64,000 nt of DNA from Candidatus Acidiferrum typicum (lineage in GTDB: Bacteria > Acidobacteriota > Terriglobia > Acidiferrales > UBA7541). Below the pieces are notes generated by a model. It saw only the letters and a list, made by a program, of their open reading frames with translations. It was not told the origin of the DNA and did no database searches. This document shows positions 18,256 to 28,026 of this stretch, one piece after another (position 1 is the first letter of the stretch; the number at the start of each line of letters is the position of its first letter). Made by a program: the position numbers and the translations under genes. The stretch covers positions 1 through 64,000 of the forward strand of contig DLMH01000108.1 in assembly GCA_002478115.1 (NCBI GenBank). The letters are read 5' to 3'.

Positions 18256-18519
18256 GTGATGGCGCACCAAAACTCGATCGCCGAGAGCGAGTCTTGCGGA
18301 GAAGCGCAGGTTGCGGTTGCGCTCATCAACTTGGCCGCCGCTGCGCACCTAGTTTCTTCCGCGAATCTATTCACGTTACCCTCGGACATGTTCCCCGGCC
18401 GTGCGGTCGGATCGGTCGTGGGGATTAGAGGAGCGGCGGGCGGGCTGGGTGGCTTCGTCTTCGCAAACACGGTGGGCCACATGCTAAGGCCGCAACTCAC
18501 GCCTGCACGAGTCAGATGA
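18256..18519 (+). pseudogene. hexuronate transporter (MFS, ExuT type), C-terminal remnant
   Basis: The 87-residue frame contains 'LINLAAAAHLVSSANLFTLP' and 'SDMFPGRAVGSVVGIRGAAG', the signature near helices 10-11 of ExuT/GudP-type hexuronate permeases. The preceding nine to ten membrane helices are absent and the protein ends soon after. An intact carrier has about 420-450 residues. It ends ten bases before kduD. It cannot transport on its own. Confidence 0.75.
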
Positions 18520-18529
18520 GAGCGAAAGT

Positions 18530-19294
18530 ATGAGCCTGGAAGCGTTTCGACTGAATGGTAAGAATGCACTGGTTACCGGATCGCGTCGAGGGCTTGGCTT
18601 AGCCATTGCCGTGGCCTTAGCAGACGCTGGCGCCAATGTGGGGTGCCACGGGTGCGACCCGAATCCCGGACCGGGCTGCAACGAAATTCGGGCCGCTGGT
18701 CGTAAGACCTTTTACTTCTCCGGAGATTTGGCAAATCCGAGGGCGTGCACCGGCCTGTTCGAAAAAGCGATCGCCGAGTTTGGTTCCATCGACATCTTGG
18801 TGAACAATGCCGGCACGATCCGGAGAGCCCCCGCAGCGGAATATCCCATGGAATTCTGGGACGAATTGATTGCTGTTGATCTGACAGCGGTTTTCCGACT
18901 ATCGCAACTTGCTGGACGGCACATGCTGCAAAGGAGAGCCGGCGGCAAGATTGTCAATATTGCCTCGCTGCTCTCCTTTCAAGGAGGTATCTTCGTGCCT
19001 GCCTACGCGGCCGCAAAGGGCGGGCTTGCGCAGTTAACGAAGGCCCTCGCCAACGAATGGGCCTCCAAAGGAATCAACGTGAACGCAATTGCCCCTGGGT
19101 ACATGGCTACAGACAATACTACCGCCCTACGAAACGACCCTGTCCGCAACCGCCAGATACTTGAGAGAATCCCCGCGGGAAGATGGGGAGAACCGAAGGA
19201 TGTGGCGGGTGCTGCGTTGTTCCTGTGTTCGTCCGCGAGCGATTATGTGCACGGACACGTGCTCGCGGTGGACGGGGGCTGGCTGGCTCGCTGA
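18530..19294 (+). CDS. kduD: 2-dehydro-3-deoxy-D-gluconate 5-dehydrogenase (KduD), SDR family
   Basis: A 254-residue classical short-chain dehydrogenase: cofactor motif TGSRRGLG (residues 16-23), NNAGT (92-96), catalytic Ser146 region ('NIASLLSF'), and Tyr159-x-x-x-Lys163 ('YAAAK'). It reduces 2,5-diketo-3-deoxygluconate to 2-keto-3-deoxygluconate with NAD(P)H after KduI. Ribosome site gagcgaaag upstream is weak. Downstream KDG kinase is truncated here, so the pathway needs a kinase from elsewhere. Confidence 0.9.
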   Translation: MSLEAFRLNGKNALVTGSRRGLGLAIAVALADAGANVGCHGCDPNPGPGCNEIRAAGRKTFYFSGDLANPRACTGLFEKAIAEFGSIDILVNNAGTIRRAPAAEYPMEFWDELIAVDLTAVFRLSQLAGRHMLQRRAGGKIVNIASLLSFQGGIFVPAYAAAKGGLAQLTKALANEWASKGINVNAIAPGYMATDNTTALRNDPVRNRQILERIPAGRWGEPKDVAGAALFLCSSASDYVHGHVLAVDGGWLAR

Positions 19295-19383
19295 GGAAAG
19301 GACATGTTTTCAGCCGTCGCCAAAAAGACGCTCAGCTTCAGGATATGGCCAGTTGGACTGTATCGCCCAGACATCCCAGTAAT

Positions 19384-20598
19384 TCAAGGCTGATTCTGGT
19401 CCTTTGCGAGCTCCGACCTTTCAACGATGGTAGTGGCCCACAGAAATCCGGCGACAGCTTCCTTTGCATTGAGGGTCCTTGGGTAGCCGACATAATCGGC
19501 ATAGTTGGCCTGTACGCACACACCGTCGCAAGCATTGTTGATATCGACTAACCCGTTTTCATGGACTGTGGCATTCGCCGTAATGGCTCGGTAACCGGCA
19601 GCAACAGTAGGCTCGTATTCCTGACGATTCAGGAGACCAAGCTCTATCCCGCGTTGAAGGGCATAGGTGAACATGGCGCTCCCAGATGTGTCGATCCAAT
19701 TATCGGGCCGGTCGCCCTTGTCGACTACCTGGAACCATCCACCGGTCTTCGGATCCTGAACACGTTTCAGGGCGGCCGCAAGACGCGTGTAGATGTCCAG
19801 CACCTCATGGCGGCGCGGATGATCGACAGGCAGGTCGGCAAGAGTTTCGACGAGGATGAGAGCGTACCAGCCGAGGCCTTCGCTCCAGACCTCACCAGAG
19901 AGGCCTGTCCCGGGATCCGCCCAGAGCATCTTACGCTCTGGAATCACCGTGGCGAGTTTCGGATTTGCGGCCCAGGCATGATAGTATAAGCCGCTGTCTG
20001 CTTTCAGGGCATGTTTCGCAAAAATCGTGATTTGACGGGTCGCCTCATCGAAGCAGTATTCCCGATCGCCGATAGTTATGCCGTAGCGGATCAGGAATAT
20101 CTCCCCCATGAACACGCCGTCTACCCACATCTCTCCCGGCAAGTTCGGGTTGTGCCAAAAGCCACCATCAGCATTTCGGGGGAAGCTGTCGAAAGCCCTG
20201 CGAATGGAAGCTGCAGCAGTGCGGTACCGAGGATCGTGAGTGTGTTCGTACAATCCCACAACGATGTTTCCGGCCATAACGTTGTCAAGGCTGTCCAGAT
20301 TGACGTTCACCAGGTTTCCGCGCTTATCGATGAAGGGGTCGATCTCTCGTTTGATGAAATCGAAATACTTCTGCTCTCCCGTGAAACGCCAGAGCATTTC
20401 AAAGCCGTTTAGGGTGTACCCTTTCCAATACGACCAACGGGTAAGGCTATCCTGCGGAGTGCCCGGGTTGCGCTTCATTATGGTGTCGGCCATAGCTATC
20501 GACCAGAACTTCGGTCCCGGCCGCGTATCGAATGAGTGGAGGAGAAACGTCGCACTCGCAGTCAGAAAACCAGCCAAGAGCAGTGCCGATGCTTTCAT
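19384..20598 (-). CDS. secreted GH105 unsaturated rhamnogalacturonyl/uronyl hydrolase
   Basis: A 404-residue protein with an N-terminal signal anchor (MKASALLLAGFLTASATFLL). (alpha/alpha)6-barrel motifs of GH105 are clear: 'WSYWKGYTLNGFEMLWRFTG', 'DSLDNVMAGNIVVGLYE', the catalytic Asp region 'GEMWVDGVFMGEIFLIRYG' and 'VWSEGLGWYALILVETLADL'. It removes the 4,5-unsaturated uronic acid left by polysaccharide lyases, feeding the KduI/KduD route. Transcribed towards kduD (convergent). Confidence 0.9.
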   Translation of the reverse strand: MKASALLLAGFLTASATFLLHSFDTRPGPKFWSIAMADTIMKRNPGTPQDSLTRWSYWKGYTLNGFEMLWRFTGEQKYFDFIKREIDPFIDKRGNLVNVNLDSLDNVMAGNIVVGLYEHTHDPRYRTAAASIRRAFDSFPRNADGGFWHNPNLPGEMWVDGVFMGEIFLIRYGITIGDREYCFDEATRQITIFAKHALKADSGLYYHAWAANPKLATVIPERKMLWADPGTGLSGEVWSEGLGWYALILVETLADLPVDHPRRHEVLDIYTRLAAALKRVQDPKTGGWFQVVDKGDRPDNWIDTSGSAMFTYALQRGIELGLLNRQEYEPTVAAGYRAITANATVHENGLVDINNACDGVCVQANYADYVGYPRTLNAKEAVAGFLWATTIVERSELAKDQNQP

Positions 20599-20709
20599 CG
20601 GTCAGTAGTCTCCGTCAAAAAAATTCTTTGTACGCCTAGTGCTAACAAAAGCTAGTTGTCTATCCCTGGCAGGGTCGACTCTGTATTTGGTTACTTCCCT
20701 TTTCCCCCG

Positions 20710-23460
20710 CTATGGCTCATTTACCTCCGCAATGTGCGCAAGAGCGGTGTCGATCAGTCGGTTGTACTCATCCAGTGCGCAGCTCGGATGAGCATTGTCG
20801 GGATTTTTCCTGACAAATGCGGGCGACGCTTCCGTGGCGTGCATGGCTTTGATTTCCTTGGCCAACCCGGCGAGTTTCGTTGGCAGGCCGCTCACTTCCG
20901 TAAATGCAGTTCCTGGATGATAGCTGAGGCGGTCTCCCGTCTGCATTGCATCGATCAAGGAATCGGGCGACCAGTTCGTTGGCCAGGTAGCGTTTAAAAT
21001 GTCATAAGTCTCGCGGAGTCGCGTGATCTTGCCTGCAAAACCATCAAGCATCGCGCGATTGCGCGCCATCTGGGGATCGATTTGTATCGTGAACGTCACT
21101 GCATCGGCTAAGCGGAAGCCATGCGTTCTAATCACAGTCGTTAGGGTGTTGCCTTCGAAATACCAGCCGGGCGCATCCTTGTTTTTCGCGTACGCTACGG
21201 ACTCCCCGTTGACGCTCACCAAGGAGGGTGGCCAACTCCCCGGGAGGCGCACTTCGTAAGCCCGCTCTCTTCGCATGCCATTGTAGTGCCCCTGTGCACG
21301 CGCGACGGTGACGGTGAGGAGAGTGCCGTCCTGATTCAGCGACGCGCGAATGGGTGTCCAGGCGTTTTCGCCATGGAGGTAACCGGGCGTGTCACCCTCA
21401 TCTTCATAGAGCCGATAATCGGAGACCTGCTCGTCTTTGAGCGGCAAGACGGTGAGAATCAGAAGGTCCGCAGGTTTTGCATTGGCATGGTTCCTGTCCG
21501 GCTGCATGGGAATAATACTGCCACTTTTCACGTATATAGGGATCTCGTTGATCGAGAAGCTGCGGTCCAATGCGACGGAACCTTGAAAACTGGCCCCACT
21601 GTCCCATTCGATCCAGTTCCCGGGTGGCAGCCATACTGAGATTTTCGCAAGTCGCGACCCCTTGTCCACCGGGTGGGTGACCGGAGCCGCGAGGAGGCTG
21701 TCCCCGAACATATATTCGTCCTTCGCATCATAAGCTTGCGGTGCGTCCGGCCAGTCATAGTAGGGAGGCCGAAGAAACGCCAAGCCGGTATCATATGTTT
21801 TTCTGGCCTCGGTGTAGATGTATGGCTGCATGGCATAACGACGTGTGAAACTTTGCTGCATCAGGTCAGAATATGGCTCGGGGTATGCCCAGATGCGGCG
21901 TTCCGCGTCTGGGTTCTTGGTCGTGTGGGTCCGCAAAATCGGACTGAAAATCCCCCACTGGATCCATCGCAAGTAAAGCTCAGGTTCGATGGCGCCGGGC
22001 ATATGGCCGCCGATGTCGTGGCTCCAATAGGCATAGCCGACGTTCGCTGCGGTCGCTGTAAAATAGGGTTGGAACGCGAGTGAGTCCCAGACGGAAATGG
22101 TATCGCCCGAGAAGCCAATTTGGTATCGATGATTTCCCAGGCCGCCCCAGCGGTGAAACAGCAGCGCACGTTTACCTTCGCGCTCTTGGTCGGTGAAGAA
22201 AACATGGTTCAACCACCAGGTTGGATTTAGTCCGGCGATTTTGGTGGTGTCTTCCTGCTGCCAGTCGAGCCAGAAGAAATCGATTCCCTGGCGTTCCAGT
22301 GGGTGAAGCATGATCTTCATGTAGTTCGTTGCAAACTTCTTGTCCGTGATGTCAAAGGGAACGTATTGTCTCGTAGCTGGTTCGATGCCCATCGCACGAG
22401 CCATTTCTGGGTAGCGATCCTCCCAGGGCTGCACGCCGGACGCCGGATGAATATTCACTGTGGCTTTGAGACCCTGTTCGTGCACGCCTTTGAGAAATTG
22501 GTTCGGATCGGGGAATAGTAGTTTGTTCCAGGAGTAGCCTGTCCAGCCAAGCCTATGGCCGGAGGCATCCAGTTTGTTGTTTCCTGCGACCTCGTGGAAT
22601 GTGGGATGCCAGTCCATGTCGATCACGAGTACATCGAGCGGAGTGTCGTGCTGATGGAATCCTCGAATCAATTGATTGAATTCCTGGTCTGTGTATGACC
22701 AGTACCGCGACCACCAGGCTCCAAAGGCAAACCGCGGCGGCAGCGGAATCTTTCCAGCCACGCGCGTGAAGTCGTAAAGAGCGCGTTTATAGTCGTGGCC
22801 GTATCCGAAGAAGTACCAATCCTGCCGATCCCCCGAAGGGCGCAGCATAACCCAAGGCCAAGGACTCCGCTCCCCGTGCAGGAACGAAAAATCGGCCGAG
22901 TCGAAGAGCTGCCGGGCACTATCGTCCACAACGGTCCAGCCGTCACGCGAGATCAGTCCGGGTTCAAGCTTGACGTCGGAGCCCCGCACACGGTCGAGCG
23001 TGCGTGTAGTGCCCAAAAGGTTGCCGGTATCCTCCATCCCCGGCCTCCACACCACTTCTTTCCCATTGAGCCTGAAAGTTATGCTGAGGTTGCCTGCGCT
23101 AAACTTGCCGTCCGAGTTTCCGGGTGCGTAGACGAGCATCAGCGCGCTCGTTTTGATTACCGCGCGTGCTCCACCTGGCGCTGTCTCGTGCGTGAATTGC
23201 GGGAGGGGCAGCTTCCGGTTCAGAAAGACTAGAGATGCGTGATCTTCGAATTTACCATCAGCCGCCCACTCCATTCGTATGAGCTGCGGAGTCAAAACGG
23301 TGAACCGTGCGTGCCCGACAATCGCGACGGCACGGGGATCGGCCACCGGATCATAACGGCCCTGGACGTTCGTGGCGGCGCTGGCGAAATGGGAGACTAG
23401 CAAGGCTCCCAGTCCTGTCGCCAACAGGCCTACCCAAAGCGTGCGTCGGAAATCTGTCAT
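20710..23460 (-). CDS. secreted GH31 glycosidase
   Basis: A 916-residue protein with a signal sequence ('LLATGLGALLVSHFASAA'). An N-terminal beta domain precedes the barrel: 'PLDVLVIDMDWHPTFHEVAG', the nucleophile strand 'GIDFFWLDWQQED', 'YAYWSHDIGGH' and 'WIQWGIFSPILRTHTTK'. The D-W-Q-Q-E-D form differs from the D-M-N-E of the 8.1-10.7 kb enzyme, so the two GH31s are from different subfamilies. The last 140 residues are an extra helical C-terminal region without a known family. Same strand as, and 111 bases upstream of, the GH105 gene; probably one operon. Confidence 0.9.
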   Translation of the reverse strand: MTDFRRTLWVGLLATGLGALLVSHFASAATNVQGRYDPVADPRAVAIVGHARFTVLTPQLIRMEWAADGKFEDHASLVFLNRKLPLPQFTHETAPGGARAVIKTSALMLVYAPGNSDGKFSAGNLSITFRLNGKEVVWRPGMEDTGNLLGTTRTLDRVRGSDVKLEPGLISRDGWTVVDDSARQLFDSADFSFLHGERSPWPWVMLRPSGDRQDWYFFGYGHDYKRALYDFTRVAGKIPLPPRFAFGAWWSRYWSYTDQEFNQLIRGFHQHDTPLDVLVIDMDWHPTFHEVAGNNKLDASGHRLGWTGYSWNKLLFPDPNQFLKGVHEQGLKATVNIHPASGVQPWEDRYPEMARAMGIEPATRQYVPFDITDKKFATNYMKIMLHPLERQGIDFFWLDWQQEDTTKIAGLNPTWWLNHVFFTDQEREGKRALLFHRWGGLGNHRYQIGFSGDTISVWDSLAFQPYFTATAANVGYAYWSHDIGGHMPGAIEPELYLRWIQWGIFSPILRTHTTKNPDAERRIWAYPEPYSDLMQQSFTRRYAMQPYIYTEARKTYDTGLAFLRPPYYDWPDAPQAYDAKDEYMFGDSLLAAPVTHPVDKGSRLAKISVWLPPGNWIEWDSGASFQGSVALDRSFSINEIPIYVKSGSIIPMQPDRNHANAKPADLLILTVLPLKDEQVSDYRLYEDEGDTPGYLHGENAWTPIRASLNQDGTLLTVTVARAQGHYNGMRRERAYEVRLPGSWPPSLVSVNGESVAYAKNKDAPGWYFEGNTLTTVIRTHGFRLADAVTFTIQIDPQMARNRAMLDGFAGKITRLRETYDILNATWPTNWSPDSLIDAMQTGDRLSYHPGTAFTEVSGLPTKLAGLAKEIKAMHATEASPAFVRKNPDNAHPSCALDEYNRLIDTALAHIAEVNEP

Positions 23461-23567
23461 AAGTGTCTATTGTCCTCGCGTCTTTCTAGTGCGAACGAAA
23501 CTCTTGGCTTCGAAACAGCTTTTGAAAGGGCTTTCCGACGCAGACGCAAGCCCGGACGACTATTTCT

Positions 23568-25718
23568 TTAGTGCGCCCTGATTTTTAGAACGGCTTCACC
23601 TGAGCTGGCTGGCGCGACTTGGGCTCGGAAGATCTTGGTCTCTGAATCGTAGGTCACATTCTTCAGCTCGCCTTTGAGCGCCTTTATTTTCGGCTGATCT
23701 GCGGAATAGCCCGATATTGTGCGCACGTGTTCATCTTGGGCGAATTTGAATGTTGCGGTAAGTGTCCCGCGATCACTAAGAGCGGCGATACGCTGCTTCC
23801 CCAAGGGGACAATTTTTTCCGTGTCACCCAGCAATGCCAATCCTTGGCGATTCACGGGAACGAGAATCAGATAAGCGAATCCGTCGCGAAAGGGCGCAGA
23901 GAGGGTTCCTCCTGCGGACACAACGGTACCCGTGTGAGCCCTCCAATCGTACGCATAGACCGGACCGGAGAAGCCAAGCTCGGCGAGCGCCACGGAAAAT
24001 TCGGTATCCGTGGCGCGGCGCGGATAGGAGAAGACGTAACGCGCAGCCGAGTCCGCGAACTTTGTTTCGGCCACCGCAACCATGGGCATTTGCTGGTTAG
24101 ACGCGTCGCTCGCGTAGATCGCATTAAGCGGGAGCAGCGAAGAATCCGGCTTGATAAGAAGGCCATCGAGGCGAACCACGGCCATTAGATTTTGCGCGTT
24201 GATGGAGCCTAGGGCGTCGCCGACGCCCACCGGCCCGGCGGAAAGTGTGGAGATGATCAGATTCGGCAATTCCGCACTGAAGAAGACGTCTGTCCATGGC
24301 CAAAGGCCCATGGACCTGGCCAGACGGGAGTCATAAAGGAACTCGTCCCATTTGTCCGGAGTGAGCTGGTCGCTGCTGGTGCGAATGGTGTCCAGGTTGG
24401 GATACAGCGTGCTCGCCATGTAATGCGCAGGGAGCGGCATGCAATATTGAATATCCATTCCGGAGGATTGCATGGACGAAGACATGTTGCCGAGGAAGGC
24501 TTCCGGATCTTCGAGGTTGAGTTCCGGCAAGGCGTTATGATCCAACCAGTCTTGTTCGTAAGTCACCACACCTGAGTCGTGAAGATAAGCGGCAGTGGCT
24601 TTCCAGAACGCGGGATCGGTGATGACATTGTTGGATAGCTTGAATTCCTTGCGATACGGGCTCGCCGAGGAAATCCATCGGGCGTGACTAACGATTGGGA
24701 GACCAAGCGACTTTTGGAAAGCCGCTAGGCCATCCGGGAAGAGCGTTTTATCGGCCCTATAAACGTATTCGCCAAAAGGTACGGTGTTGCCTTTGGCGTC
24801 CCAACGGCCATCCTCACCCTTTGGATACCACCAGCTATCGAGTTGCATGTAGCCGAGCGGAATGCCCAGTTTTTTGAATTCGTCTCGGATGGCCAGCAGC
24901 GTTCCGGCGTAACCAAATTGCGGTTCGAACTTGTAATAGTAATAGGCGCCATTGTCGGTCCAATAGCCAAGCTTCGAGAGAATTATGCTCTGCTGATTTG
25001 TGGGAGGTTGCTTGCCAGATAAAGCGAGCAGCGCATTACCCCAACTCGCGAACGTCTCATTCATGCCCTTTCCGAAGACGATAAGAGTGGAATGACTGAA
25101 GCCCGCGGGAAGGGTCTGGATTGTCTCCACGATCCGGCTGTTGACGCTATGATCCGGCAGCTCGTTCATCCGCGACACGAGAAAATGATCGGCAGGGGAA
25201 ATCACGAGCACGTTCCCTTGCTTATCGAATATCGCAGAAGGCCCCTCAGGACCGACGGAGCCGAACTCATACTTGCCAAAAGGCCTGTGCTGGTAGGAAA
25301 AGCGAAATAAACCATCGGGCAGGCGTAGAAACGATGGAAACGGTGCGTCATTAGGCCCCGGAGAATTCCAGGTGTCGCGAAAAAGAACGGCGGGCAAGCG
25401 CTTGTACACCAGAATCTCGGCAGTTCTCGCGCTGTTGCGGTACGTAGCGCTCAACGCAGCGAAGTCACCAAGTTTGTCGGCGCCGCTGGAACTGCGGACC
25501 GAAGAAACCGGTTCGGGGAGTTTGCCTTCGATGATCCAGCCAGCGGCCAAAAATTTCAGATCGTACGAACCGTCAGGATTCATTGCGGCTTCGATTACGC
25601 TGTTTCTCGCCGCTGGATGCGCGCTCGACTTTTGCGCGGCAGCATTCGCGTTGAACAAAACGAAGATAGAACACGCTAGAACCACTGAAGTGCACAAACG
25701 GCGGAGTGTAGCAGTCAT
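23568..25718 (-). CDS. secreted glycosidase-like protein (clan GH-D style TIM barrel)
   Basis: 716 residues from the ATG at 25718 (gggag six bases upstream), followed by a signal peptide ('CTSVVLACSIFVLFNANAAA'). The fold resembles GH36/GH27/raffinose-synthase enzymes: a beta-rich N-terminal 240 residues, then barrel strands 'LGYWTDNGAYYYYKF', 'IPLGYMQLDSWWYPKGED' and 'VVTYEQDWLDHNA', the last being the candidate nucleophile Asp strand, and a C-terminal beta domain. I cannot assign a CAZy family with confidence. It heads the minus-strand run with GH31 and GH105 downstream. Confidence 0.7.
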   Translation of the reverse strand: MTATLRRLCTSVVLACSIFVLFNANAAAQKSSAHPAARNSVIEAAMNPDGSYDLKFLAAGWIIEGKLPEPVSSVRSSSGADKLGDFAALSATYRNSARTAEILVYKRLPAVLFRDTWNSPGPNDAPFPSFLRLPDGLFRFSYQHRPFGKYEFGSVGPEGPSAIFDKQGNVLVISPADHFLVSRMNELPDHSVNSRIVETIQTLPAGFSHSTLIVFGKGMNETFASWGNALLALSGKQPPTNQQSIILSKLGYWTDNGAYYYYKFEPQFGYAGTLLAIRDEFKKLGIPLGYMQLDSWWYPKGEDGRWDAKGNTVPFGEYVYRADKTLFPDGLAAFQKSLGLPIVSHARWISSASPYRKEFKLSNNVITDPAFWKATAAYLHDSGVVTYEQDWLDHNALPELNLEDPEAFLGNMSSSMQSSGMDIQYCMPLPAHYMASTLYPNLDTIRTSSDQLTPDKWDEFLYDSRLARSMGLWPWTDVFFSAELPNLIISTLSAGPVGVGDALGSINAQNLMAVVRLDGLLIKPDSSLLPLNAIYASDASNQQMPMVAVAETKFADSAARYVFSYPRRATDTEFSVALAELGFSGPVYAYDWRAHTGTVVSAGGTLSAPFRDGFAYLILVPVNRQGLALLGDTEKIVPLGKQRIAALSDRGTLTATFKFAQDEHVRTISGYSADQPKIKALKGELKNVTYDSETKIFRAQVAPASSGEAVLKIRAH

Positions 25719-25918
25719 GGAAGCTCCCTTTCTGCGTGCAGCGTGGAACAAGAGCATGAAAAATCCCAAACAAGAACGGGCTCGGGAAAAATCACGCGGT
25801 CGAGATTTCAATGCTGACGTTCGATGGGAAGAATATACGCTCCGGTGGCTTTCTATTCAACGGCCAGGCAATCTAAAGTCTCATTTCGAAAGCGCAGGCC
25901 CTCACCTGGCGGTTCGCA

Positions 25919-26944
25919 TTATGAGAGAAAGGGCTTCCAGCGTTCCAGAATCACTCGTAGCTCATTGACGTCCTCAGGGTGAAGTGTTGGAAGCGGGGGA
26001 CGCACTGGACCCGCAGCGAAGCCAAGCATGCTCATCATTTCCTTCATGACGGCAACTTCATATCCCTTTCGGCGAGCGCGAAGCCCGTACAGAGGGATCA
26101 CGTACGTGTTCATCAGGCGCATGAGGGTTGCAGAATCGCCCGCGGAAGCGACCTCATGAAGTTTCAGAGAAAGCTTCGGCGCAACCGTTGCAATGCTCGA
26201 CGTGTACGTGCGAATGCCAATGCTGTAGTAACCCGGCACACAGTCGTCGCCCGCGCCACCGATCCAATACAGTCGATCGCCAACGCGGTTCATAATCTGC
26301 TGGCATCGCCGCAAATCACCCTGGCCATCTTTCCAACAAACGAGCATGGGGACACGTGCAGCCAGTTGTTCAACCCATACCGGCCCCGGGTTGACCCAAT
26401 CGCGGCTGTACACAAGCAGCCCCAGCGAAGTGGCGTCACCCATCTCGGCATAATAATTGGCGAGTCCTTCCTCGTCGGCATTCGGATAATAGGGAGGCAA
26501 AGCCAGGATGCCATCTGCACCAGCCCGCGCCGATTCCTGAGCTAACTCGATACCTATAGGGCCATTGAATCCTGTCCCGGCGATGACCGGAATGCGGCCG
26601 TGTACTTCTTCTACCGTTGCCCTTACGACTTCCAAATGCTCGGCCGGCGTCAACGAATACATTTCACCTGTGCCTCCCGCGGCGACAATCGCGGCAATCG
26701 GCGTTTCCAGGAGGCGTTGAAGATTTTTTCTAAGACCGGAAACATCCAAAGACAAGTCCGGCTTTAACGGTGTGATCGGGAACGCAATCACACCGCGAAG
26801 TTTGCTTCGCAGTTCTTCGGGCTTCATTTGTTCACTCGCGCGGGCGGAAGTGAAGCCATGAAACGCTGGAGTTGGGAGAATGGAAGAGGCTGCCACGACG
26901 CCGGCACCGTCGATAAACTTTCGGCGTGAAAAATGTGAGGACAT
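25919..26944 (-). CDS. KdgD-like dihydrodipicolinate-synthase-family aldolase/dehydratase with Tat leader
   Basis: A 341-residue protein. Residues 1-37 are a twin-arginine leader ('HFSRRKFIDGAGVVAASSIL'). The rest is a complete DHDPS/NAL-type barrel: substrate loop 'AAGGTGEMYSL' (88-98), Tyr179 ('LVYSRDW') and the Schiff-base Lys205 in 'CWKDGQGD', the last phrase being typical of 5-dehydro-4-deoxyglucarate dehydratases. Family members are normally cytosolic. The catalytic residues look intact, so either the enzyme acts outside the cytoplasm or the leader is a fusion artefact. Confidence 0.82.
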   Translation of the reverse strand: MSSHFSRRKFIDGAGVVAASSILPTPAFHGFTSARASEQMKPEELRSKLRGVIAFPITPLKPDLSLDVSGLRKNLQRLLETPIAAIVAAGGTGEMYSLTPAEHLEVVRATVEEVHGRIPVIAGTGFNGPIGIELAQESARAGADGILALPPYYPNADEEGLANYYAEMGDATSLGLLVYSRDWVNPGPVWVEQLAARVPMLVCWKDGQGDLRRCQQIMNRVGDRLYWIGGAGDDCVPGYYSIGIRTYTSSIATVAPKLSLKLHEVASAGDSATLMRLMNTYVIPLYGLRARRKGYEVAVMKEMMSMLGFAAGPVRPPLPTLHPEDVNELRVILERWKPFLS

Positions 26945-27120
26945 TGTCGCATCTCCTTGTCATACTGTGATTGTCAAATACCCCGAAATTCCAGATAGCG
27001 CAAGCGTACCTTGGGAATGCAAGTTCCTGGACGAAGTCGCCTCGCGTATTTTACGCTGTACGCTGTGACAGATAGCAGCTGCGTGATTCTCATGCTTAGG
27101 AAACTCCTTGGAGGCAAGCG

Positions 27121-27969
27121 TTGCTGGTGCGATTAAGCTGTCTCACACTAGTTCTTGTTTTTCTTTGCACCTCATCATCGCTGGCGCAATCGCTTGATCT
27201 GGCGGGAATCGCTCATGTAGCCTTTCGCGTGCGCGACACCCAGCAGTCCAGGGACTTCTATCGCTCGCTCGGTTTCGAGCAGGCTTTCGAATTCTCTGAG
27301 CCTGGTAAGCCTTCGGTTTTCTATATCAAGATCAATGATCGCCAGTTTATCGAGCTTTATCCTCGCTCCGGGAATGATCAGCAAACTGGCCTTCTTCACG
27401 TTTGCTATGAAGTAGCTGACATAGACAAGCTGTGGGATGAGTACTCGAAACTCGGGTTAAACCCGACGTCCAGCCACAAGGCCCGAGCCGGCAATTTGTT
27501 ATTTACCTTGCGTGATCCTGGAGGACAATTGCTCGAATATACGCAGTACCTTCCGGAATCGCTGCACTCCGAGGCTTTCGGGAAGCATCTGGGTATGCAT
27601 CGCATCTCGCAACATCTGAAACGGGTCGCCGCTCCGGTGGAGAATTTGAGGGCTGCGGAACTGTTCTATACTTCCAGGCTTGGATTTCAACGAGTCGACG
27701 CGAGCGATACGACTCGCTTACTCCTCCCTGGAAATTCCGGCGATGAAGTGCAACTGGAAGCAGCAACTCCGTCAGCAAAGCCGCGCCTCGGTTTTGCGGT
27801 TGCCCACCTCGCCCAAGCGGCGGATTATTTGCGTGCCTCGGGAATTCCAAGCCAAGCAAATGAGGACTCCATCGCTATCACCGATCCCGACGGTGTGGTG
27901 ATTTTATTCATTCCGGAAAAAGGCGATTTTCGGAGCGAAACTGGGGTGGCCATTGATAAGCCGCGCTGA
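27121..27969 (+). CDS. exported two-domain VOC protein
   Basis: A 282-residue protein starting with TTG at 27121; ggagg lies six bases upstream, and a signal peptide follows at once ('LSCLTLVLVFLCTSSSLAQS'). Two VOC modules: the first at 25-140 ('GIAHVAFRVRDTQQSRDFYR' ... 'RDPGGQLLEYTQY'), the second at 155-270 ('RVAAPVENLRAAELFYTSRL' ... 'ITDPDGVVILFIPE'). Function unknown; its place among uronate enzymes suggests a sugar-related substrate. 57 bases before the GH105 gene on the same strand. Confidence 0.8.
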   Translation: MLVRLSCLTLVLVFLCTSSSLAQSLDLAGIAHVAFRVRDTQQSRDFYRSLGFEQAFEFSEPGKPSVFYIKINDRQFIELYPRSGNDQQTGLLHVCYEVADIDKLWDEYSKLGLNPTSSHKARAGNLLFTLRDPGGQLLEYTQYLPESLHSEAFGKHLGMHRISQHLKRVAAPVENLRAAELFYTSRLGFQRVDASDTTRLLLPGNSGDEVQLEAATPSAKPRLGFAVAHLAQAADYLRASGIPSQANEDSIAITDPDGVVILFIPEKGDFRSETGVAIDKPR

Positions 27970-28026
27970 GGAGCACGGAAGGATTGGAAGAAGAAGGCAT
28001 AAAGAGCCGGGGGTATCGCGAACACC

